Shown: one piece after another, positions 8,867-19,951 of the stretch
How the letters are laid out: each line of letters starts with the position of its first letter
Position numbering within the stretch: position 1 is the stretch's first letter
Assembly: GCA_030680075.1 (NCBI GenBank)
Contig: JAUXWR010000517.1
Location: forward strand, 1 to 57,731
Source of the DNA: Legionella sp.
Lineage (GTDB): Bacteria; Pseudomonadota; Gammaproteobacteria; Legionellales; Legionellaceae
DNA: 57,731 nucleotides
Direction of reading: 5' to 3'
The notes under the pieces: model-generated
What the model was told of the DNA's origin: nothing
The model's input: the letters and a program-made list of their open reading frames with translations, nothing else
Database searches by the model: none
Translations under genes and position numbers: made by a program

Positions 8867-10459
8867 ATGTCAGAGGAATCAAGTGGTTTTTTTTCGACGC
8901 TTTATGATTACGGCAGTCCCGCTGTCAGTACAGTTTGGGATTTTACAGTAAAAAGTACTATTGGGGATTCCTATCAGCTTTACATGAATCCCGATCAATT
9001 TATTGGAGAAACTCTTTATCAGCGCGCAAGAAGTTCCCAAAGCCAGGTGGGCATTGGTCATATAGGGCCTGATTGGGCATGGTTTTTACCAAAAGTTGTA
9101 ATGGTAACCGATAGAAGAGCTTTTTCACAGGTTACAAACTATGGTGAGCCGACCCGCCCAGTTGAGCCTCAACAGGTTGCAAACTATGGTGAGCCGACCC
9201 GCCCAGATGCGCCTCAACAGGTTGCAAACTCTGATGAAAATAAAATACCAGGCGATCCAGCCGCTCGTAAATCATTTGATTTTCTAAAACCGCTCCTGGG
9301 TCAAGAAGTCAGCAATAATTTACAAGGTCCTGCTGCAATGGCGGCAAGAGCAGAGCTGAAACCTTTTGTACATTCAGACACATTTTCAACACTTCACGAC
9401 CATTCCAAGGTGGCCTTCGAAAATTTTCTTTCTACTATTACGAAACATCCTGAAGAAGCTTTTACTCACTCAGTCTATGGGCTTGTCGCTGAAATTCTGG
9501 GTCATTGCGTTTTTGGCGTAACATCCGAATTGAATAAAGCGGATATCCCCGATTTGATGCAGATAGCGAATTTGATTACATCTCCCTTGAAATCAGATAG
9601 TCAAATACGAAAAGCCCACAAGCGTTTAGAAGAAATTAGTGCTGAATTACTAAAAAAAGATGGCTCAAAATCCATTGATCCTGAGAAATTTATTGCCGTA
9701 CATGCAGCTATTACAGACGAGATGTCTGAAGACGAAAAAATAGAACGATTAACGGCACAAAATATTTCAGGCAGTTATTTGGCTGCCGTAAATCCCTACA
9801 ATTTAATCGTGAAAACCATGGTTGCAATTAGTAAGGATCCTGCCCTTCGAAGCGCTTTATTAAACGAATTAACCGATCCTGAAACGGAAAAACCGGAAAA
9901 ATTACGCAAAGCGCCATTATTAGAGGCCGTATATTGTGAAGCACTTCGTTCGTTTTCCCCATCGTTAGTAGTACGCAACACCTCGAGGTTTTTCAAACTA
10001 TCGACCGTCGATAATATGGGAGCAGAGCATGAAACAATCGTTCCTCCCTACTCTTTTATGTTTGTTCCTATACTCGCGCAACATATGGACGAGGATTTAT
10101 GGGAAAAGCCTCGTGAATTTAACCCCGAGCGATTTCTTGTTGATAAAAAATTAAAAAAATTACTGAATACCTTTTCCGTAGGTATACGCTCTTGTCCTGC
10201 CCAATCCGGGTTTACAGAATTACTTTTCAAAGAGTTAATACGACTGTATGTGTTATCCATAGCCACATTAGAACTGACTGAAGAAGTTGAAGAAACTCCG
10301 ATTTACAGCATTAATACCGGTTGGAAAAAACCATACTATTTAAAGCAATGTACTTTAAGAGATAGAGATAACTCAAAAGGAAAAGAAGCCAATGAGGCAG
10401 AACCGTCTGACGAAGAATTTTCTAATGAGGAATCTTCAGAATTTTCTTTGGGCCGGTAA
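8867..10459 (+). CDS. Cytochrome P450-like protein lacking the I-helix acid-alcohol pair
   Basis: This 530-residue protein has the P450 hallmarks: E358-x-x-R361 of the K helix, the FNPERF meander motif, and a heme loop FSVGIRSCPA with the thiolate cysteine at C443. The I-helix segment that normally reads A-G-x-D/E-T-T is SGSYLAAVNP at about 301-310, with neither acid nor threonine. Classical O2 activation is therefore doubtful, and peroxygenase, isomerase or non-enzymatic roles are possible. Residues about 88-122 contain a 15-residue tandem repeat. The last 30 residues are Glu/Ser-rich (DEEFSNEESSEFSLGR), like a Dot/Icm secretion signal. It is monocistronic with its own promoter and terminator. 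The family call is firm; the function is unknown. Confidence 0.8.
   Translation: MSEESSGFFSTLYDYGSPAVSTVWDFTVKSTIGDSYQLYMNPDQFIGETLYQRARSSQSQVGIGHIGPDWAWFLPKVVMVTDRRAFSQVTNYGEPTRPVEPQQVANYGEPTRPDAPQQVANSDENKIPGDPAARKSFDFLKPLLGQEVSNNLQGPAAMAARAELKPFVHSDTFSTLHDHSKVAFENFLSTITKHPEEAFTHSVYGLVAEILGHCVFGVTSELNKADIPDLMQIANLITSPLKSDSQIRKAHKRLEEISAELLKKDGSKSIDPEKFIAVHAAITDEMSEDEKIERLTAQNISGSYLAAVNPYNLIVKTMVAISKDPALRSALLNELTDPETEKPEKLRKAPLLEAVYCEALRSFSPSLVVRNTSRFFKLSTVDNMGAEHETIVPPYSFMFVPILAQHMDEDLWEKPREFNPERFLVDKKLKKLLNTFSVGIRSCPAQSGFTELLFKELIRLYVLSIATLELTEEVEETPIYSINTGWKKPYYLKQCTLRDRDNSKGKEANEAEPSDEEFSNEESSEFSLGR
9128..9232 (+). repeat. 45-bp in-frame tandem repeat inside the P450-like gene
   Basis: The segment beginning CAGGTTACAAACTATGGTG at 9128 recurs at 9173 and, partially, at 9218, a 45-bp period. 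It encodes QVxNYGEPTRPxxPQ twice plus a partial third copy. The near identity of the copies suggests recent slippage. Confidence 0.9.
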
Positions 10460-10466
10460 TTACCCT

Positions 10467-10500
10467 CCTCCCTTCTTTAAATAAAAGAAGGGAGGATTTT
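10467..10500 (+). terminator. Stem-loop terminator between convergent P450-like and kup genes
   Basis: A perfect 12-bp stem (CCTCCCTTCTTT at 10467-10478 with AAAGAAGGGAGG at 10484-10495) has a 5-base loop and ATTTT after it on the + strand. It ends three bases from the kup stop, so it may also stop kup transcripts, though that side has no T-run. Confidence 0.8.
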
Positions 10501-12388
10501 AAATCAGGCAATAAGTCCCAATCGCAATGGTTCTATTATAAGGTAAATGATAAAACTCAATATCCAGATTTGCTGAATAATTACGTAATAAAAAGGCGAA
10601 TATTTTTTCCTGAATATGAAACGAAAATGAATTGATTTTTTTCGATGCAACAACATTTGGAATCTCTACAATATAAGTGGCCGCATCTGTGTTAACACCA
10701 AAGGGTAACATTTGTCTTTTGTTAGCTAACTCGAGTGCCGTTGGAATAGAAATATAATCCATAAAGCCATAATGAAGCGTTAGCTGGCAAACCTTTTCAT
10801 TAAGGCATGCGACTTCGTACCGTTTGCTATAATGCACATAGGGGATGTTTTCTACCACATAATTTACAATTAATACGTGCTCCGGAACCGCCATACTCAG
10901 TTTTAAAAAATGAAGAAAACTTCCGCCGCTCTTATCATATACATCCGTAATAAAAATAGAAGTAACGCCTTTTAACTGATTTAACGATTTATAATTAAGC
11001 TGATTCAAGATCTTCGAAATATCTTCTTTTTTCATGTAAAAATTATTACGAAGGTATTCCAGTCCAACAGTCCATGTATACATAATAAACGCAACGATTA
11101 ATGCAAAAGACGCAGGCACCCATCCGCCTGTTAAAAACTTATGCGAGTTAGCGCCTAAAAATGCCAGGTCAATCATTAAAAACGCACTAAAAATAACCGT
11201 AGTTTTCAAGCGTGACCAATGCCAGACGGTAAGTGCTGTATAAGCCACCATTGTTGTGATCATTAACATATAAAGGTTCACAGCAATACCGTAAGCATGG
11301 GCGAGATTACTGGAGTTTTGAAAAAATATAAGAAGTAAAAACGTACCAATGCCTAAAATAAAGTTTATTTGAGGGACATAAATTTGCCCTTGATGTTCTT
11401 TAGACGTGTGAATAATAGGAAATCGTGGACAGATACCTAAAAGAACTGCTTGCCTCGCTAATGAAAACGTTGCCGAAATGACTGCTTGGGAAGCAATAAC
11501 AGTAGCCACTGTCGCAATAATTAACAGAGGAATACTAAACCAATCAGGAGCTAGCAGAAAAAAAGGATTATTAATCGCCTCGGGGTTGGTTAATAAATAA
11601 GCGCCCTGCCCAAAATAATTTAACAAAAGCCCCGGAAAGACAATAGCAAACCAACTATATCTAATCGGGTTTTTACCAAAATGGCCTATATCGGCATATA
11701 ATGCCTCGCCACCTGTCACCACAAGAAATATCCCGCCCAATAAAAAATACCCTCGCCAGCCACTTATTTGTAAAAAATGAATCGCATAGTACGGATTAAC
11801 TGCGGCGAGAACCACGGGATTTTTTATGATTTGAACCAAACCAAGCACAGCAATGGTGATAAACCACACGAGAATCAGCGGACCAAATACTGCGCCTAAG
11901 CGACTGGTCCCTTTAGATTGCAAAATAAAAATAAAGAAGAGAATAAGAAAGGCAATCGGAAGAACAAACGATGTCAATGTCGATGAAATAGTGCTTAATC
12001 CTTCCACAGCACTCACTACAGAAATAGCCGGTGTTAGCATTCCATCGCCAAGCAAGAGTCCTGCGCCAAATATGGCAACGAGATAAAAATATTTCTCATG
12101 TTTGGTATTTTTTTGCTTTAATAAGGCCAATAAAGCGAGAATCCCTCCCTCACCATTATTATCAGCACGAAAAATTACCGCCAAATATTTTATAGAAATA
12201 ATGACAACCAATGACCAAAAAATTAAGGACAAAATTCCTAATATATCAGTCAGATCAACGGGTAAGCTGCCTAATGTTTCTCGTAGGGCATATAATGGGC
12301 TGGTACCAATATCCCCAAAAACTATCCCCAAAGCACTTACGGTAAGACCATATGAAAAATTTTTCTTCTGAATCAATGGTAATTGCAT
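10499..12388 (-). CDS. kup: Kup-family potassium uptake transporter
   Basis: This 629-residue inner-membrane protein matches Kup/TrkD, a K+/H+ symporter, in length and sequence. The start region contains the conserved GIVFGDIGTSPLYALRE motif, followed by about 12 hydrophobic helices to residue 430 and a cytoplasmic C-terminal domain. The stop codon abuts the shared terminator. No K+-sensing element is visible upstream, and the 5' side is occupied by a REP array. Confidence 0.96.
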   Translation of the reverse strand: MQLPLIQKKNFSYGLTVSALGIVFGDIGTSPLYALRETLGSLPVDLTDILGILSLIFWSLVVIISIKYLAVIFRADNNGEGGILALLALLKQKNTKHEKYFYLVAIFGAGLLLGDGMLTPAISVVSAVEGLSTISSTLTSFVLPIAFLILFFIFILQSKGTSRLGAVFGPLILVWFITIAVLGLVQIIKNPVVLAAVNPYYAIHFLQISGWRGYFLLGGIFLVVTGGEALYADIGHFGKNPIRYSWFAIVFPGLLLNYFGQGAYLLTNPEAINNPFFLLAPDWFSIPLLIIATVATVIASQAVISATFSLARQAVLLGICPRFPIIHTSKEHQGQIYVPQINFILGIGTFLLLIFFQNSSNLAHAYGIAVNLYMLMITTMVAYTALTVWHWSRLKTTVIFSAFLMIDLAFLGANSHKFLTGGWVPASFALIVAFIMYTWTVGLEYLRNNFYMKKEDISKILNQLNYKSLNQLKGVTSIFITDVYDKSGGSFLHFLKLSMAVPEHVLIVNYVVENIPYVHYSKRYEVACLNEKVCQLTLHYGFMDYISIPTALELANKRQMLPFGVNTDAATYIVEIPNVVASKKINSFSFHIQEKIFAFLLRNYSANLDIEFYHLPYNRTIAIGTYCLI

Positions 12389-12550
12389 ATATTTCTTCCA
12401 ATATCCTTATTATTCCTGCTACCGAATATTATTGCACTGTCTCAAGATTAATGAATCCTTTTTTATAAACTTTTCAGTGTATCTCTCAAAATAGCTTGTA
12501 GCTACAAAAATAATTTAACCTTTCGAACATAGCCTGGATTACGCAATTTC

Positions 12551-12839
12551 CCCGGATTACGCTGGCGCTAATCCGGGCAACAGAGCTGTCATTTAATGAA
12601 GGATTTTGGTGTGAAAACCGAGTAGCCCGGATTAGCGCTAGCGTAATCCGGGAAATGCGCTTTTCCGAAGCATCGAAAACCCGGATTACGCTAACGCTAA
12701 TCCGGGCTACAGAGCTGTCATTCAATGAAGGATTTTGGTTTAAAAACTGAGTAGCCCGGATTAGCGCGAGCGTAATCCGGGAAATGCGCTATTCCCAGGC
12801 ATCGAAAACCCGGATTACGCCGTCGCTAATCCGGGCTAC
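12551..12839. repeat. Second tandem array of the REP-pair unit, reverse orientation
   Basis: CCCGGATTACGC occurs at 12551, 12680 and 12809, a 129-bp period, alternating with the opposite palindrome. The linkers (for example GAAGGATTTTGGTTTAAAAAC) are the diverged reverse complement of the linkers in the array at 1-537, so both arrays derive from one ancestral unit. It lies between kup and infA and fills most of an otherwise gene-free stretch (12389-12879). Confidence 0.92.
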
Positions 12840-12879
12840 AGAGGCTGTCTTGGTGTTGAGTCTTACAAAAGGATGTTGC

Positions 12880-13101
12880 CTAGTTTTTATCGCGGAAAAT
12901 AATACGACCTTTGCTTAAATCATAAGGAGTTAATTCCACTTTGACTTTATCACCAGTTAAAATTCGAATATAGTTTTTGCGCATGCGACCTGAAATGTGG
13001 GCGGTAACCACATGGCCGTTTTCCAGCTCTACACGAAACATGGTATTTGGCAGCGTGTCAATCACTGTGCCAAGCATCTCAATATGATCTTCTTTTGCCA
13101 T
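12880..13101 (-). CDS. infA: Translation initiation factor IF-1
   Basis: This 73-residue OB-fold protein has the full, highly conserved IF-1 sequence ([19 protein letters not shown] at the start, [18 protein letters not shown] near the end). IF-1 binds the ribosomal A site during initiation with IF-2 and IF-3. The gene is monocistronic. The 259 bp between it and trxB show no other gene. Confidence 0.98.
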   Translation of the reverse strand: MAKEDHIEMLGTVIDTLPNTMFRVELENGHVVTAHISGRMRKNYIRILTGDKVKVELTPYDLSKGRIIFRDKN

Positions 13102-13360
13102 GAGTCTCTCAGAAATAAATAAATAAAAAAATTAAGGGGCAAATAGTGCACTAAATTCAAAAAAATGGCAATTGATTTACACCAAGTGATATTTCTTTAC
13201 AATTCAGTGACGCCATAACCCTTTATAAGTAGGATATTGCAAGCTCAGACTTAACTCAACCAAAAATTCACTTCTCTTGATTATTATTGCTACTAATCTT
13301 TTGCAAGTAAACGGTCAATTGGCAATGGATATAACCAAACTGCCAATTGATGGTTAAACG

Positions 13361-14341
<981 letters not shown>

Positions 14342-14392
14342 TTATGTTAAGATGGCAAATAGTATGATAAAAACACAGATTTTTAAATAGTT

Positions 14393-16765
14393 ATGGCAAA
14401 ACAAGGCAAAAGTTCAGAGGCAGGCAACTCTAAAAAAGCTCTGCCACTATTTATGATGAAGCGCATCAGCGAAGGCAGTTTTATACTGGTATTGACGTGT
14501 GCGTTATTCATCATTCTATCATTGAGCACCTATCAGGCAACTGATCCGGGATTATTTCATGCTGGCCAAAAGGGGCATGTGGTTAATGCGGGTGGCCAGG
14601 TTGGGGCTTATATAGCCGACGCCCTTTATTTTCTTTTTGGCTATTTTGGTTATGTGCTTCCGCTTTGTTTTGCTTATGTCGCCTGGTTAGTTCTGCATGA
14701 GCATCGAGCTTCACGAGTGGTTAATCAACCGGCTTTACTACTACGTGCAAGTGGATTGATTTTCTTCATGATTGGCGGCTGTAGTCTCTTAAGTCTTGAT
14801 TCAGTAGTAAATAATACCAGCGGCGCTCAAATTGCAGGGGGTCTTCTTGGGGATTTTGTTGCGGGTGGATTTGACTACGCGTTAAATTTGCAAGGCGCAA
14901 TATTGTTATTGCTGGCGATTGCACTTGTTGGGGTGACGTGGTTAACAGGGCTTTCATGGGTACAAGCAACAGAGATTATCGGTTTTTATACTTTATTTGC
15001 GTGCCTCTGGATTATTCGTGCAATTAAAAGCGGCTTACATCTTTGTGTCAGTCAAATCAGACAATTTCAAGCGCGTGAAAAAACGACACCAAACATTCCC
15101 GCAGAAGGCCCGCGGTTAATGGCTGCAAAAGAAAGAAGGGAAAAATCAACACCTGTTCTCGTTGTTACCCCGTCTTTACCTAAACCCCCGATAGCAATTA
15201 GCGCACCTGCAGAAATTCTGCCTATTGAAAAGCCTGCTCCTGCAAAAGAGCCGCGCCCCAAATTGACGCCTTCCGGCAGCATGCCTCCTTTAAGCTTACT
15301 GGATAAGGGTCTGCCTGGAAAACCTATGGGGGGATATACTCACGAAGAGTTGGAAACAGTCTCCCGTGAAGTTGAACAGCATTTACTGGATTTTGGTATT
15401 CATGCTGATGTGGTGGCGGTGCATCCCGGGCCTGTTATTACCCGTTTTGAGTTACAACTAGCCGCAGGCATTAAAGTCAGTAAACTCTCTTCTTTATCTA
15501 AAGATTTGGCACGCTCGCTTTCTGTTATTAGTGTCCGTGTTGTTGAGGTTATTCCCGGAAAAACGGTTGTGGGTCTTGAGTTGCCTAATCAGCATCGTGA
15601 GATGGTGCGTCTGTCGGATGTTCTGTCAGCCGATGTCTATCAACAGGCTCATTCACCTTTAACCATGGCATTAGGTGTTGATATAGCGGGTCATCCTATG
15701 GTGGTTGATTTGGCAAAAATGCCGCATTTATTAGTGGCGGGGACAACGGGTTCTGGAAAATCCGTCGGCATTAATGCCATGATTTTAAGCCTTTTATTTA
15801 AGGCTACCCCTGAGCAAGTCAGGCTAATCATGATTGACCCGAAAATGCTTGAGTTATCTGTTTACGATGGCATTCCTCACCTGTTAACGCCTGTGGTCAC
15901 CGACATGAAAGAAGCCGCAAGCGCTTTACGCTGGTGTGTTGCTGAAATGGAAAGACGCTATCGATTAATGTCTGCTTTGGGTGTACGGAATCTCGCGGGT
16001 TTTAATACTAAAGTTATTGAAGCTCTGGCAAAGGGTGAGCCATTATCTGATCCGTTGTGGAAGCCTACTGATTCGGTAGATGCTGTGGCGCCTCATCTGC
16101 AATCACTACCTTATGTGGTGGTGGTTATCGACGAGCTTGCCGATATGATGATGGTGGTCGGTAAAAAAGTTGAGCAACTTATTGCGCGCATCGCGCAAAA
16201 AGCGCGCGCTGCAGGAATTCATTTAATTCTGGCAACGCAAAGGCCTTCGGTTGATGTATTAACAGGTTTGATTAAATCCAATATTCCTACTCGTATTTCA
16301 TTCCAGGTCTCCTCCAAAATTGATTCGCGCACCATTCTTGATCAACAAGGCGCCGAACAATTGTTAGGCCATGGCGATATGCTTTATCTCGCCCCTGGTA
16401 CTGGCGCGCCTCTGCGCGTCCATGGTGCTTTTGTGGATGACAAGGAAGTGCATCGTATTGCTGATGATTGGCGTGCGCGAGGTGAACCGGATTACATTGA
16501 AGAAATTACTCAAATTATGGATCCTTCGGAAGGGGGCGTTTCGGAGGATGGTCAAGACGTGGAAGAGGAAGATCCATTGTATGATCAAGCTGTTGAGTTT
16601 GTGGTGCAAACACGCAAGGCGAGTATTTCAGCCGTTCAGCGTCGTTTAAAAGTGGGTTACAATCGCGCTGCCCGTTTGGTGGAAGAAATGGAACGCACAG
16701 GTATCGTCGGCCCACTGGATGGTGGTTACCGGGATGTATTGGTCACGTCTGTTACTGAGGAATAA
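14393..16765 (+). CDS. ftsK: DNA translocase FtsK
   Basis: FtsK pumps chromosome-terminus DNA through the closing septum and activates dimer resolution. The 790-residue protein has an N-terminal domain with about four membrane helices (to residue 215), a short Pro/Lys-rich linker (215-310), a RecA-like motor with Walker A GTTGSGKS and the Walker B stretch [11 protein letters not shown], and a C-terminal winged-helix gamma domain (about 725-790) that reads KOPS sites. The linker is far shorter than in E. coli, as in many gammaproteobacteria. It leads an ftsK-lolA-rarA operon; lolA starts 2 bp after the stop. Confidence 0.97.
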   Translation: MAKQGKSSEAGNSKKALPLFMMKRISEGSFILVLTCALFIILSLSTYQATDPGLFHAGQKGHVVNAGGQVGAYIADALYFLFGYFGYVLPLCFAYVAWLVLHEHRASRVVNQPALLLRASGLIFFMIGGCSLLSLDSVVNNTSGAQIAGGLLGDFVAGGFDYALNLQGAILLLLAIALVGVTWLTGLSWVQATEIIGFYTLFACLWIIRAIKSGLHLCVSQIRQFQAREKTTPNIPAEGPRLMAAKERREKSTPVLVVTPSLPKPPIAISAPAEILPIEKPAPAKEPRPKLTPSGSMPPLSLLDKGLPGKPMGGYTHEELETVSREVEQHLLDFGIHADVVAVHPGPVITRFELQLAAGIKVSKLSSLSKDLARSLSVISVRVVEVIPGKTVVGLELPNQHREMVRLSDVLSADVYQQAHSPLTMALGVDIAGHPMVVDLAKMPHLLVAGTTGSGKSVGINAMILSLLFKATPEQVRLIMIDPKMLELSVYDGIPHLLTPVVTDMKEAASALRWCVAEMERRYRLMSALGVRNLAGFNTKVIEALAKGEPLSDPLWKPTDSVDAVAPHLQSLPYVVVVIDELADMMMVVGKKVEQLIARIAQKARAAGIHLILATQRPSVDVLTGLIKSNIPTRISFQVSSKIDSRTILDQQGAEQLLGHGDMLYLAPGTGAPLRVHGAFVDDKEVHRIADDWRARGEPDYIEEITQIMDPSEGGVSEDGQDVEEEDPLYDQAVEFVVQTRKASISAVQRRLKVGYNRAARLVEEMERTGIVGPLDGGYRDVLVTSVTEE

Positions 16766-16767
16766 AT

Positions 16768-17376
16768 ATGAAAAAATTAGTTGCCTTACTGTTAGTTTCA
16801 TTTATCAACAGCGTATTTGCACAGTCTGCAAGTGACGAGGTTCAAGCGAAGCTTAATGCTATTCAAACAATGACGGCCAATTTTAATCAGGTTGTCAAAG
16901 CTGGTAAACGCGAAGTCTCTAACTCTTATGGGGTTATGGCATTGCATCGCCCAGGTCGTTTTCGCTGGCAAACGAAAAGCCCGCTTGAACAAGTAATCGT
17001 TGCGGATAGCAAAAAACTATGGGTTTACGATGTAGATCTGGAGCAAGTTACAGTAAAAATACAGCAAAAGGGAATAGGTGGAACACCTGCACTTTTTTTA
17101 AGTGGCTATGATAATACAGTGGCTCGTGACTTCACGGTTACCAAAAGCGGTGATGATAAAGCCCAAATTTATAATATGCATGCCAAATCATCTAAAGAAA
17201 ACTATCAGGATGTTAAATTAACCTTCAAGGGTGAGGTATTAACCTCTCTTGAGCTTTTTGATCAATTAGGTCAACGTACAATGGTGCGTTTAAGCAAGAT
17301 TAAAACAAACCCGGCATTATCATCCAAACTCTTTCAATTTACACCTCCTAAAGGAGTTGATGTAGTAAAACAATGA
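16768..17376 (+). CDS. lolA: Outer-membrane lipoprotein carrier protein LolA
   Basis: LolA is the periplasmic chaperone that carries lipoproteins from the LolCDE complex to the outer membrane. The 202-residue protein has a signal peptide cleaved after about residue 18 (INSVFA). Its mature part carries the typical RPGRFRWQTKSPLEQ region of the open beta-barrel. The gene lies 2 bp after ftsK and overlaps the rarA start by 4 bp, so it is translationally coupled on both sides, the usual gammaproteobacterial order. Confidence 0.95.
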   Translation: MKKLVALLLVSFINSVFAQSASDEVQAKLNAIQTMTANFNQVVKAGKREVSNSYGVMALHRPGRFRWQTKSPLEQVIVADSKKLWVYDVDLEQVTVKIQQKGIGGTPALFLSGYDNTVARDFTVTKSGDDKAQIYNMHAKSSKENYQDVKLTFKGEVLTSLELFDQLGQRTMVRLSKIKTNPALSSKLFQFTPPKGVDVVKQ

Positions 17377-18713
17377 GCTTGTTTGCCGAACCACCTCACG
17401 CGCCTCTTGCCGAAAAATTAAGGCCTGCCCATTGGGATGAGGTGGTGGGCCAAACGCATTTATTAGGTGTAGACAAACCACTGCGACTGGCTTTTGAATC
17501 GGGAAAACCCCATTCCATGATATTTTGGGGGCCACCAGGTGTTGGGAAAACAACCTTGGCAAGATTGAGCACGAAAGCTTTTGACTGCGAATGGATAGCT
17601 ATTTCCGCGGTGTTGGCAGGAGTGAAAGATATCCGTCTTGCGGTAGAGCAAGCTCAAACAAATTTAATGTACCAACGCCAGACGGTACTTTTTATTGACG
17701 AGATTCATCGCTTTAATAAATCTCAGCAAGATGCTTTATTGCCATTTACTGAGTCAGGTTTACTCACTTTTATTGGTGCTACTACTGAAAATCCCTCTTT
17801 TGAAGTCAATTCCGCGCTTTTATCGCGTGCTCAGGTTTATGTTTTAAAATCGTTGACTCCTGATGAGCTTCGTGAATTATTAGCCAGGGCTCAGCGTCAG
17901 ATATTAACTCATCTACATTTTGATGAGGATGTTATAGAGGTAATAGTAGGGCAAGCCGACGGTGATGCGAGACGTCTTTTAAATCTTCTTGAACAAATCG
18001 ATGCGGCGGCATCGGTACAAAAAACAACCCATATTTCCTTAGATACTCTGACAAAAGCCCTTACATCAGGCATTAATCGTCGGTTTGATAAAGGAGGGGA
18101 TAATTTTTACGATCAAATCTCGGCATTGCATAAGTCGGTACGTGGGTCTAACCCGGATGCGGCCTTATATTGGCTAACTAGAATGCTTGATGGTGGCACC
18201 GATGGTCATTATTTGGCACGGCGTATTGTTCGAATGGCATGGGAAGATATTGGACTTGCTGATCCACGTGCAATGCAAATTGCCAATGATGCAGCGCTCA
18301 CTTTTGACAGGCTTGGATCCCCTGAAGGAGAGCTTGCTTTGGCACAAGCGGTGATATATCTCGCTGTTGCGGCTAAAAGTAATGCCGGGTATGTAGCTTA
18401 TAATCAGGCGGTAGATTTTGTTAAAAAAGACAAATCAAGAGAAGTTCCTTATCATCTGCGAAATGCCCCGACTGCTCTAATGAAGCAACTTAAGCACGGC
18501 CATGGTTATCGTTATGCCCATGATGAGCCTTATGCTTATGCGGCAGGAGAGAATTATTTTCCTGAGGGGATAAGTAAACCAGAATGGTATAAGCCGGTTG
18601 ATAGGGGGCTTGAGGCTAAAATTGCTGATAAGTTGGCTTTTTTACGAAAGCTTGATAGTGAATTTAAGTTAAAGTCAGGCTCTGATTTTGGCTCAGGCTC
18701 CGGAAGGAAGTAA
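17373..18713 (+). CDS. rarA: Replication-associated recombination ATPase RarA (MgsA)
   Basis: This 446-residue AAA+ ATPase of the clamp-loader/WRNIP1 family acts at stalled replication forks. It has Walker [10 protein letters not shown], Walker B FIDEIHRF and the sensor region [10 protein letters not shown], followed by the C-terminal tetramerisation domain (YHLRNAPT...). The ATG overlaps the lolA stop. The last codons and stop lie inside one arm of a perfect 29-bp inverted repeat, so the Ser/Gly-rich C-terminal tail may be a late addition. Confidence 0.95.
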   Translation: MSLFAEPPHAPLAEKLRPAHWDEVVGQTHLLGVDKPLRLAFESGKPHSMIFWGPPGVGKTTLARLSTKAFDCEWIAISAVLAGVKDIRLAVEQAQTNLMYQRQTVLFIDEIHRFNKSQQDALLPFTESGLLTFIGATTENPSFEVNSALLSRAQVYVLKSLTPDELRELLARAQRQILTHLHFDEDVIEVIVGQADGDARRLLNLLEQIDAAASVQKTTHISLDTLTKALTSGINRRFDKGGDNFYDQISALHKSVRGSNPDAALYWLTRMLDGGTDGHYLARRIVRMAWEDIGLADPRAMQIANDAALTFDRLGSPEGELALAQAVIYLAVAAKSNAGYVAYNQAVDFVKKDKSREVPYHLRNAPTALMKQLKHGHGYRYAHDEPYAYAAGENYFPEGISKPEWYKPVDRGLEAKIADKLAFLRKLDSEFKLKSGSDFGSGSGRK

Positions 18714-18820
18714 GAAGGAGCCAACCTGTTTGTAAAACACGCTTTTCGCCATCCATGGTCGCTCTTGAAAAACATCCTTGTTTTGCAAAGGTTACAAACA
18801 GGTTGGCTCCTTCTTACTTC
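18707..18820 (+). terminator. Perfect 29-bp inverted repeat spanning the rarA stop
   Basis: The arm 18707-18735 (GAAGTAAGAAGGAGCCAACC...) is the exact reverse complement of 18792-18820, with a 56-base loop. The left arm contains the rarA stop codon (18711-18713). There is no T-run after the right arm. It may stop transcription before the kinase gene or be the two ends of a small palindromic insertion; the loop holds no gene. Confidence 0.65.
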
Positions 18821-18938
18821 TTAAAGCTCAAACTGAATTGATAAAAGCTGGTACATTTTCGACGCCTGATTTTATTAAATTTTAACTTTCATCTAAAGTT
18901 TGTTAGAGTGATATTACGTACCGAAACTTTATCTGACT

Positions 18939-19943
18939 ATGTATTGTAGCGAGCTATCAACAAATCCTTTTAATGCAGAGCAGAATCTTCCTGAGTATGA
19001 GATTTTTGCGCGTTTGCCCTGTGGATTAATTGTCATCAACGCACAAGGCTTGATAGTCTGGTTTAATGCCGCTGCTGAGGATTTATTAGGCAAAGGCCTT
19101 GAAGGTGCGGTGTGGCTTGATGTTATTAAAAAAGCGTTTTCTCCTCGTGCTGATGATGGTCATGAGGTATCACTTGTTGATGGAAGGCGCGTAAGTGTGG
19201 CTATTTCCTCTCTTGACAGCTTGCCAGGCGAGCTTGTTACCTTGACGGATTTAACCACCACCCGCGATTATGAAAATGCAAAGGCCAATCAACGACGACT
19301 CGCAGCCATTGGCCGTATGACGGCACAATTGGCTCATCAAATTCGAACGCCCCTATCATCAGCCATGATCTATACCGAGCATTTAATTAATCATGGCTTT
19401 GAACAAAACAGAAGTGATAAATGGATTGCTCGCATTCAGGAATGTCATTTAAGCATTGAGAAACAAATTCAGGACTTACTCCTCTTTGCTCGCGGTGATA
19501 CGTTGGAACTCACCCCCGTGAATTTGCAAGAATTTGGCACAAAACTCACTGAAAGAGCTACATCATTAGTGAATGCATCACTCACTATTTTACACGTTGA
19601 TAATCATTTGCCACCTCTTGACTATCCTCTTCATGAGGAGTCTCTAATGGGAGCTGTGTTAAATTTGGTTAGTAATGCTTTACAAGCAGGAGCCAGTTAT
19701 ATCACCATAACTCTACGCTATATAAAAAATGACGTATTTTTGATTCTGATAAAAGATAATGGCAGCGGTATGAGTGAAGATGTTAAAGCGCAAGCTTTCA
19801 GTCCTTTTTTCACCACCAAAGCGCAAGGGACAGGGTTAGGACTCGCTGTGGTCAATGCGGTGGTGAAAGCCCATGAAGGCGCAATTATTTTGGACTCATC
19901 GCCAGGTACGGGATGCTGTGTGACTATTAATCTACCAGGATAG
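18939..19943 (+). CDS. fleS: FleS/FlrB-like PAS-domain sensor histidine kinase
   Basis: This 334-residue kinase has no membrane segment and is therefore cytoplasmic. A PAS-like domain covers about 18-110. The HisKA helix contains H133 in AHQIRTPLSS, and the ATPase domain shows the N box (NLVSNALQAG), G1 (KDNGSGM) and G2 (GTGLGLAVV). Small soluble PAS kinases paired with a sigma54 activator are typical of the flagellar FleS/FleR (FlrB/FlrC) system. No flagellar genes lie in the window, so the symbol rests on the architecture and the partner 8 bp downstream. Confidence 0.75.
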   Translation: MYCSELSTNPFNAEQNLPEYEIFARLPCGLIVINAQGLIVWFNAAAEDLLGKGLEGAVWLDVIKKAFSPRADDGHEVSLVDGRRVSVAISSLDSLPGELVTLTDLTTTRDYENAKANQRRLAAIGRMTAQLAHQIRTPLSSAMIYTEHLINHGFEQNRSDKWIARIQECHLSIEKQIQDLLLFARGDTLELTPVNLQEFGTKLTERATSLVNASLTILHVDNHLPPLDYPLHEESLMGAVLNLVSNALQAGASYITITLRYIKNDVFLILIKDNGSGMSEDVKAQAFSPFFTTKAQGTGLGLAVVNAVVKAHEGAIILDSSPGTGCCVTINLPG

Positions 19944-19951
19944 GATTCCTC

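Noticed and set aside
12486..12725. A 79-codon frame on the reverse strand
   Set aside because: It is made of the REP-array sequence itself, with internal repetition and no ribosome site.
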